From Thioploca sp. (GTDB lineage: Bacteria > Pseudomonadota > Gammaproteobacteria > Beggiatoales > Beggiatoaceae), in assembly GCA_011371325.1 (NCBI GenBank), contig DRQV01000089.1, forward strand, positions 1 to 6,887: a stretch of DNA of 6,887 nucleotides. Direction: 5' to 3'. This document shows, in pieces, positions 1 through 4,977 of the stretch. The position numbers were made by a program, and so were the translations under genes. The stretch's first letter is position 1. Each line of letters begins with the position of its first letter. The notes beneath the pieces are model-generated. The model ran no database searches and was not told the origin of the DNA. It worked only from the letters and a program-made list of their open reading frames with translations.

Positions 1-1
1 C

Positions 2-1768
2 ATGACTGCGGAAAGAATGTGGAATTTAAAACGTAAAGGTTTTTCTGACCTAAGATTAGCTAAATTACTAGGTACTGAAGAAAATAAGATTAGAAAATTA
101 CGGCATGAATTTAATATTCGACCTGTTTATAAACGAGTAGATTCTTGTGCCGCTGAATTTGCCGCTAGTACTGCTTATATGTATTCAACTTATGAAGAAG
201 AATGTGAGGCCTTGCCAACTCAACGAGATAAAATTATAGTTTTAGGTGGTGGTCCTAATCGAATTGGCCAAGGAATTGAATTTGATTATTGTTGTGTGCA
301 AGCATCTTTAGCTTTACGAGAAGATGGCTATGAAACTATCATGATTAATTGTAATCCAGAAACTGTATCCACTGATTACGATACTTCAGATCGACTATAT
401 TTTGAACCATTGACTTTAGAAGATGTATTAGAAATAGTAGATATAGAGCAACCCAAAGGAGTTATCGTTCAATACGGTGGACAAACTCCATTAAAGTTAG
501 CCCAAGCTTTAGAAAATGCTGGAGTCCCAATGATTGGCACTAGCCCAGATTCCATTGATTTAGCTGAAGATCGGGAACGTTTCCAGCAATTAATTATGCA
601 GCTAGGTTTGCAACAACCGCCAAATCGTATAGCCCGTAATACTGAAGAAGCTCTTCTTTTAGCAGGTGAAATTTGCTATCCATTAGTAGTACGGCCTTCT
701 TATGTGTTGGGTGGTCGAGCAATGGAAATTGTTTATAATCAGGATGATTTACGTAATTATATGCACAAAGCAGTATCAAATGATTCGCCAATTTTATTAG
801 ATCATTTCTTAGATAATGCAATCGAAGTTGATATTGATGCTATTTGTGACGGAGAAAATGTATTGATAGGTGGTATCATGGAACATATTGAACAAGCTGG
901 AGTTCATTCTGGTGATTCCGCTTGCTCCTTGCCACCTTATGCTTTATCTGCTATGATACAAGATCAATTACGTGAACAGATGGCTAGGATGGCGACTGCT
1001 TTAAATGTAGTTGGATTGGTAAATGCTCAATTTGCTATTCAAAATCAAGCTATTTATGTTTTAGAAGTAAATCCTCGTGCTTCGCGTACTGTACCTTTTG
1101 TATCTAAAGCTACTGGCTTATCTTTAGCTCGTATAGCGGTTCGTTGTATGGTAGGAAATAGTTTGGAATCTCAAGGTTTTACTCAAGAATGTATCCCTAA
1201 TTATTATTCAGTTAAAGAAGCAGTGTTTCCATTTGCAAAATTTTCTGGAGTTGATCCTCTATTGAGTCCAGAAATGAAATCAACTGGTGAAGTAATGGGG
1301 GTTGGACGTACTTTTGGAGAAGCTTTTGCTAAATCCCAAATGGCAGCTGGCAGTATCTTACCAACTTCAGGATTAGCTTTTTTAAGTGTACGTGATGTTG
1401 ATAAGCCAGTTACAATAAATATTGCTAGAGAACTAAGTAATTTAGGATTTAAATTAATAGCTACTAGAGGTACAGCACAGGCTTTATATAAAGCTGGTAT
1501 TGATTGTACTGTAGTCAATAAAGTAACTGAAGGCCGACCACATATAGTCGATCGAATTAAGAATGATGAAATTAGTTTTATAGTCAATACTACAGAAGGT
1601 AAGCAGACAATATCTGATTCTTTTACCATTCGTCGCACTGCATTACAGCATGAAGTAAGTTATACAACTACTATTGCTGGAGCAAGAGCGACAATGTTGG
1701 CACTAAAAACTTTAGATGCCACTGAAGTTAACCGTTTACAAGATTTACACCAAGAAGGTAATACATGA
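2..1768 (+). CDS. carB: Carbamoyl phosphate synthase large subunit, C-terminal half (5' end outside window)
   Basis: Makes carbamoyl phosphate from bicarbonate, ATP and ammonia passed from the CarA subunit, feeding arginine and pyrimidine synthesis in the cytoplasm. The 588 visible residues cover the end of the oligomerisation domain (about 1-67), the whole second ATP-grasp (carbamate kinase) domain (about 68-450) and the MGS-like allosteric domain (about 451-588). Visible motifs are GGGPNRIGQG (82-91), RPSYVLGGRAM (231-241) and the ATP/metal residues Q343, E355 and N357 in the EVNPRA region. Aligned from memory to E. coli CarB (1073 aa), the ornithine-site residues E297, D305, E406, Y554 and T556 are kept. 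So are the UMP/IMP-site residues K468, T488, T491, K507, N529 and T531. The Met at position 2 is almost certainly internal, because about 480 N-terminal residues, including the carboxyphosphate domain, would otherwise be missing. The TGA stop overlaps the greA start. Confidence 0.97.
   Translation: MTAERMWNLKRKGFSDLRLAKLLGTEENKIRKLRHEFNIRPVYKRVDSCAAEFAASTAYMYSTYEEECEALPTQRDKIIVLGGGPNRIGQGIEFDYCCVQASLALREDGYETIMINCNPETVSTDYDTSDRLYFEPLTLEDVLEIVDIEQPKGVIVQYGGQTPLKLAQALENAGVPMIGTSPDSIDLAEDRERFQQLIMQLGLQQPPNRIARNTEEALLLAGEICYPLVVRPSYVLGGRAMEIVYNQDDLRNYMHKAVSNDSPILLDHFLDNAIEVDIDAICDGENVLIGGIMEHIEQAGVHSGDSACSLPPYALSAMIQDQLREQMARMATALNVVGLVNAQFAIQNQAIYVLEVNPRASRTVPFVSKATGLSLARIAVRCMVGNSLESQGFTQECIPNYYSVKEAVFPFAKFSGVDPLLSPEMKSTGEVMGVGRTFGEAFAKSQMAAGSILPTSGLAFLSVRDVDKPVTINIARELSNLGFKLIATRGTAQALYKAGIDCTVVNKVTEGRPHIVDRIKNDEISFIVNTTEGKQTISDSFTIRRTALQHEVSYTTTIAGARATMLALKTLDATEVNRLQDLHQEGNT
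1754..1768 (+). promoter_or_regulatory. greA ribosome binding site and ATGA stop-start overlap with carB
   Basis: GAAGGT (1754-1759), with an AAGG core at 1755-1758, lies 6 nt before the greA ATG (1765-1767). The carB stop TGA occupies 1766-1768, giving an ATGA overlap. This fixes the greA start and suggests that the two genes share a transcript and that greA translation is coupled to carB. The coupling is inferred from the overlap. Confidence 0.8.
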
Positions 1769-2241
1769 AAAAAACTCCCATAACAGCTCAGGGTGCCCAA
1801 AATCTACGTGATGAATTGCGTAATTTAAAAAGTGTAGAACGAGTAAAAATCATTCAGGCTATTTCTGAGGCTCGTGAGCTTGGTGATTTAAAGGAAAACG
1901 CCGAATACCATGCAGCTCGTGAACAACAAAGTTTTATTGAAGGACGCATTCTTGAATTAGAAAGTAAATTAGCTACTGCTGAAATTATTGATATTAAAAA
2001 AGTTAAAGCTAACGGTAAGATAGTATTTGGAGCTACTGTAGATTTAATGAATATTGAAACAGAGCAGGAAATAACCTATCAAATAGTTGGTGATGATGAA
2101 GCTGATATTAAGGTAAATCGGATTTCAATAAGTTCTCCTATTGCTCGAGCTTTAATAAGCAAAGAAGAAGGAGATATTGCTGTTGTACAAGCTCCTGGTG
2201 GTAATAAGGAATATGAAATTTTAGAGGTTAAATACATTTAA
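1765..2241 (+). CDS. greA: Transcription elongation factor GreA
   Basis: Binds in the secondary channel of RNA polymerase and stimulates cleavage of backtracked RNA, rescuing stalled elongation complexes. The 158 residues match the usual family length. The N-terminal coiled-coil hairpin (about 1-76) contains the highly conserved tip GDLKENAEYHAAREQQ (40-55). The tip acidic residues that support Mg2+ in the polymerase active site are present as D41 and E44, the same numbering as in E. coli. The C-terminal FKBP-like domain (about 80-158) carries the family hallmarks FGATV, VGDDEAD and SPIARALI. D41 and E44 and the conserved tip favour GreA itself over the inhibitory Gfh-type paralogues, and the sequence is closer to GreA than to GreB. 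It sits directly downstream of carB, an order known from Pseudomonas-type genomes, but here it appears to be the last gene of the unit. Confidence 0.97.
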   Translation: MKKTPITAQGAQNLRDELRNLKSVERVKIIQAISEARELGDLKENAEYHAAREQQSFIEGRILELESKLATAEIIDIKKVKANGKIVFGATVDLMNIETEQEITYQIVGDDEADIKVNRISISSPIARALISKEEGDIAVVQAPGGNKEYEILEVKYI

Positions 2242-2274
2242 TCTATAAATACTAACAAAAGATATATTAAATAT

Positions 2275-2330
2275 GGAGTGCAAATTGGAATTATTTAATT
2301 TCGGAACAAATTTTGTACTCCTATATTTTA
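2275..2330. terminator. Stem-loop between convergent greA and DUF58 gene, possible bidirectional terminator
   Basis: GGAGTGCAAA (2275-2284) can pair with TTTGTACTCC (2312-2321) over 10 positions including one G-U pair. Flanking AT sequence (AATAT at 2270-2274 against TATATT after the right arm) could extend the stem. The 27-nt loop is AT-rich and could form a small inner stem (AATT at 2289-2292 with AATT at 2297-2300). On the plus strand the stem is followed by TATATTTTA. On the minus strand it is followed by ATATTTAATATA. The T tracts are interrupted, so strength is uncertain. The last base of the right arm is also the final base of the DUF58 TAG stop codon. Confidence 0.6.
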
Positions 2331-3631
2331 GCTAAATCAGCAGCAATATTCCCAATATTTACCACATGAACTTCTGGATAATCAGTAATTTCGATGTCAG
2401 TTATTACAATAGCTAAAAATGAAACTCCAGCATTTCGTAATGTTTTGAGCAAATTTTTTCTTTCAACATCCCAATTTAATAATACACAGATACAACCGCT
2501 CAAAGAAGATGAATGTTCCATAAGCAATGGATATAACTGTTGCAAAGGTTTATCTGGGCACGGCTCGACACAAGCCAAGATTTCTAATAAATTGTCTGCC
2601 AATCCTCTACCACTAGTAAAACAATGAGCCTGCGTACCAACAAACATCAAATCTAACAGTACCTCATGGTCACGCGGACTGCAAGCAACCGAAGCAGCTA
2701 TGGATACGGCAGCCTCAAATAATTCTTTAGAATTTAAATCGATAAATGTGTCTAAAATTAAAGCTTGTCGCACAAAAAACTCATCTTGAAATTCTTTTAC
2801 TATAGGCTTACCAGTTTTAGCCCAACTTTTCCAATGAATATGTTGTAATGGATCACCAGGCCGATATTCACGCAAAGCAATAAATTCTTCAGCATCACCA
2901 ACAGATACTGCTAAATTAATTCCACCCCGTTGATATTTTCTAGTCCCAGGTAAATATATTTTAGAAATTGGATAAACCTTTGGTAAAACTAGTAATTTAT
3001 CATTAGCATTGACAAAATATAGTGCATTAAACAAACCAAATGGATCGGGACGAGCAAAAGTCATTTTAGTTAAATAAATATAACCTCTGCGTAATGGTTT
3101 AAGCTGCATCTGTACTGTTATGTGAGATGGTGGAATTGGAGGTAAAATTTTTTCAGGAATATCTATACCTCTACTTAATCGCATAAACCACATCCAACGT
3201 GGGTAACCTACATAACGGTCAAACCAGTTCCTAGTTTCATAACCTGGTTCTTTGGTATTAATAAAAGTAGTAAAATCTGGATATTGTTGTTTAGCATAAT
3301 CTCTTAATACTAAACTCTGTTGGATTTTATTGGTATGATTATATATAGTTATTTGATAAGTTATATCATCACCTACAGTAACAAATTTAGGTAAATTACG
3401 CTGTACTGTTAAATTAATCCGAAACCGCCAACTACTCACAACAGCTAGTAATATTAACATTAATAATAGTGAAAATAGTTGATAAGATAAATTCTGCCGA
3501 GTATCCACCCCAAATATTCCAGCTGCCACTAAACTAGCTAATACCAATGTACCAGCCTTGGTAAAATGCTGTTGCATCCAGAAGGTATAAGCGAATATAG
3601 CCTTAAAATTATGAAAGAAAAAACGTCGCAT
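2321..3631 (-). CDS. DUF58 domain-containing membrane-anchored protein
   Basis: A 436-residue protein of the DUF58 family, whose biochemical role is not established. Two hydrophobic segments near the N-terminus (about 26-42 and 51-67) look like transmembrane helices. They are followed by a stretch likely rich in beta strands (about 70-215) with an aromatic-rich segment at 135-149 (WFDRYVGYPRWMWFM). The family signature is clear at 249-284: EFIALREYRPGD, then IHWKSWAKTG, then VKEFQDE. From about 289 on it resembles a von Willebrand A-like fold, starting with ALILDTF. The usual DxSxS metal motif is not evident there (LDTFIDLNS). By the positive-inside rule, most of the protein is probably cytoplasmic. 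The ATG lies 2 nt after the alr stop with no obvious Shine-Dalgarno sequence, suggesting coupled translation. A later start at Met19 is possible but would lose conserved-looking N-terminal sequence. No MoxR or transglutaminase partner is visible in the window. Confidence 0.87.
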   Translation of the reverse strand: MRRFFFHNFKAIFAYTFWMQQHFTKAGTLVLASLVAAGIFGVDTRQNLSYQLFSLLLMLILLAVVSSWRFRINLTVQRNLPKFVTVGDDITYQITIYNHTNKIQQSLVLRDYAKQQYPDFTTFINTKEPGYETRNWFDRYVGYPRWMWFMRLSRGIDIPEKILPPIPPSHITVQMQLKPLRRGYIYLTKMTFARPDPFGLFNALYFVNANDKLLVLPKVYPISKIYLPGTRKYQRGGINLAVSVGDAEEFIALREYRPGDPLQHIHWKSWAKTGKPIVKEFQDEFFVRQALILDTFIDLNSKELFEAAVSIAASVACSPRDHEVLLDLMFVGTQAHCFTSGRGLADNLLEILACVEPCPDKPLQQLYPLLMEHSSSLSGCICVLLNWDVERKNLLKTLRNAGVSFLAIVITDIEITDYPEVHVVNIGNIAADLAKI

Positions 3632-3636
3632 AGTTA
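3629..3636 (-). promoter_or_regulatory. alr stop / DUF58 start junction (2-nt gap)
   Basis: Reading leftward, the alr TAA (3636-3634) is followed by two bases and then the DUF58 ATG (3631-3629). No good purine-rich Shine-Dalgarno sequence lies in the preceding 20 nt. Ribosomes finishing alr would be expected to reinitiate here, so the downstream protein probably depends on alr translation. This is an inference from spacing. Confidence 0.65.
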
Positions 3637-4722
3637 TAATAACTTATCAGATGATGATTTTTTTACTCTACTACCCAAGTTGCAAAATAATTCATATGCA
3701 ATAGTTCCAGATAAACTGGCAATTTCCTCGGCTGGCAATCCAGTTCCCCATAATAATACTGGATCACCAACTCTAGCATTAGGCTGGTTACGCAAATCAA
3801 CGGTTATCATATCCATAGATACTCTACCTATTAATGGCACTCGCTTACCATTTACTAACACTGGAGTTCCAGTAGGAGCATGGCGTGGATAACCATCAGC
3901 ATAACCAATAGCAATTACCCCAACTGGCATAGTTTGTGGGCAAACCCATGTAGCTCCATAACCAACAGCATCTCCTTTGTAACAGCGTTTGACACTAATT
4001 AAACTAGATTTTAATTGCATCACCGGTTGTAATGTTTTATCTATTATATTTGGGAAAGGCGATGCTCCATATAACATAATACCTGGCCGAACCCAATCAA
4101 AATGAGTTGTTGGCCAACCTAAAATCCCAGCTGAATTAGCTAATGACGCTTCTTCTATTTTTAAATATTTAACCAATTCACTAAATATTTGCACTTGTTG
4201 TTCAGTAATATCACTATTTAGATCATCAGCACAAGCAAGGTGACTCATTAAACGAATTGGAGCAGAAATTTGATTATGTTGTTGAATTAACTGGTAGACT
4301 GACACAGTATCTTTAGGAGTAAAACCCAAACGGTGCATACCTGTGTCGACTTTTAACCAAACATTAATTGGTTTATCTAATTTAGCTTTAGTTAATTGTT
4401 TGACTTGAGTTGCTGTACTAAGAACAATATGTAAATCTTGTTTAGAAATTATTGCTAATTCATCAAGATGAAAAAAACCTTCTAAGATAATAATTGGTTG
4501 CTCGATATGAAGATCACGCAATTGTAAAGCTTCTTCCAAACAACAAACTGCAAAACCATCAACTTCATTTGCAATTGTACTAGCAATTCGTACTGTACCA
4601 TGTCCATAAGCGTTAGCCTTTACTACAGCCATTATTTTTTGCTGAGGAACATGATTTTTTACGTGGAGCAAATTAGCTTGTAAGGCAGATATATCAATAA
4701 TAGCCTGAGTAGGACGGGTCAT
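3634..4722 (-). CDS. alr: Alanine racemase, PLP-dependent
   Basis: Interconverts L- and D-alanine in the cytoplasm, supplying D-alanine for peptidoglycan. At 362 residues it has the normal length (E. coli Alr is about 359). The N-terminal TIM barrel carries the PLP lysine K35 in AVVKANAYGHG (32-42), the strand VWLKVDTGMHRLGF (121-134), SHLACADD (160-167) and WVRPGIMLYG (210-219), where R212 should contact the PLP pyridine nitrogen. The C-terminal beta domain supplies the second catalytic base Y255 in GYGATW (254-259), and has AIGYADGYPR (271-280) and the substrate-site M303-D304 in RVSMDM. All catalytic residues are present, so the enzyme should be active. The serine/lysine-rich tail after SRV (351-362) is unremarkable. 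The start matches the family N-terminus. The gene is first of a leftward pair with the DUF58 gene and has its own promoter, whereas in many gammaproteobacteria alr follows dnaB. It could be the catabolic paralogue dadX, but no dadA neighbour is seen. Confidence 0.96.
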   Translation of the reverse strand: MTRPTQAIIDISALQANLLHVKNHVPQQKIMAVVKANAYGHGTVRIASTIANEVDGFAVCCLEEALQLRDLHIEQPIIILEGFFHLDELAIISKQDLHIVLSTATQVKQLTKAKLDKPINVWLKVDTGMHRLGFTPKDTVSVYQLIQQHNQISAPIRLMSHLACADDLNSDITEQQVQIFSELVKYLKIEEASLANSAGILGWPTTHFDWVRPGIMLYGASPFPNIIDKTLQPVMQLKSSLISVKRCYKGDAVGYGATWVCPQTMPVGVIAIGYADGYPRHAPTGTPVLVNGKRVPLIGRVSMDMITVDLRNQPNARVGDPVLLWGTGLPAEEIASLSGTIAYELFCNLGSRVKKSSSDKLL

Positions 4723-4754
4723 ATTAAATATTTAACTGATTGATAAATAAATTT

Positions 4755-4783
4755 ATTATAACATTTTTCAATTTGCTTGACTA
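4755..4783 (-). promoter_or_regulatory. Predicted sigma-70 promoter for alr-DUF58
   Basis: On the minus strand a perfect -10 TATAAT (4760-4755) is preceded by TGT, making an extended -10 (TGn). A partial -35 TAGTCA (4783-4778, 4 of 6 to consensus) lies 17 nt upstream. Transcription would start near 4748, giving a leader of about 26 nt before the alr ATG. No strong Shine-Dalgarno sequence is seen in that leader. Confidence 0.62.
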
Positions 4784-4910
4784 CGATAATATCAGCTTTT
4801 TTTGCGGTAAAAAACTATTTACTTTAAACTATATCAATTAGATAGCTTCAATGAAAAAAATATTTTAGAATTAAATTGAAAAAAAACCTGATATAACTCT
4901 TTTTTATAGA
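4784..4910. other. AT-rich spacer between divergent promoters, no gene found
   Basis: The part of the 255-bp alr-uup intergenic region that lies between the two predicted promoters. It is rich in A and T tracts, including T7 (4797-4803) and A6 (4809-4814) flanking GCGGT. The only plus-strand ATG found opens a five-codon frame (4851 on, MKKIF then TAG). There is no convincing small gene, tRNA, riboswitch or strong GC stem. The A/T tracts could act as UP elements or curved DNA for the flanking promoters, but no specific operator is recognised. Confidence 0.5.
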
Positions 4911-4912
4911 TA

Positions 4913-4939
4913 TTGAACGTACTAATTCTTTGGTATGAT
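4913..4939 (+). promoter_or_regulatory. Predicted sigma-70 promoter for uup
   Basis: A -10 element TATGAT (4934-4939) preceded by TGG gives an extended -10. A partial -35 TTGAAC (4913-4918) lies 15 nt upstream, short of the ideal 17, which the extended -10 could compensate. Transcription would start near 4946, leaving a leader of about 32 nt. A weak GGA (4968-4970) sits 7 nt before the ATG at 4978 as the only Shine-Dalgarno candidate. Confidence 0.55.
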
Positions 4940-4977
4940 ATATTTAATAATTATTAACTAAAAGTTTGGATAGTATA

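Noticed and set aside
2..4. ATG at the left edge as the true start of carB
   Set aside because: The fragment aligns from within the oligomerisation domain of a roughly 1070-residue protein. Starting here would drop the whole first ATP-grasp domain, so this Met is read as internal.
594..821. Open frame of 75 codons on the minus strand inside carB
   Set aside because: It lies antisense to highly conserved CarB sequence and shows no recognisable domain. It is an antisense shadow.
1204..1638. Open frame of 144 codons on the minus strand inside carB
   Set aside because: It is antisense to the CarB allosteric domain, which is clearly the coding strand, and its product has no family features.
2394..2627. 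Open frame of 77 codons on the plus strand
   Set aside because: It is antisense to the C-terminal part of the DUF58 gene, with no supporting motif or ribosome binding site.
3566..3892. Open frame of 108 codons on the plus strand across the alr/DUF58 junction
   Set aside because: It is antisense to the 3' end of alr and the 5' end of the DUF58 gene. The minus-strand proteins have clear family signatures and this one has none.
4797..4814. T7-GCGGT-A6 inverted repeat as an intrinsic terminator or regulatory hairpin
   Set aside because: The stem would be only A-T pairs with no GC support, and no gene ends nearby on either strand.
4787..4895. AATATCAG and CTGATATA about 100 bp apart as a paired operator
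   Set aside because: The arms share only about six paired bases and lie far apart. In this AT-rich region such a match is likely by chance.
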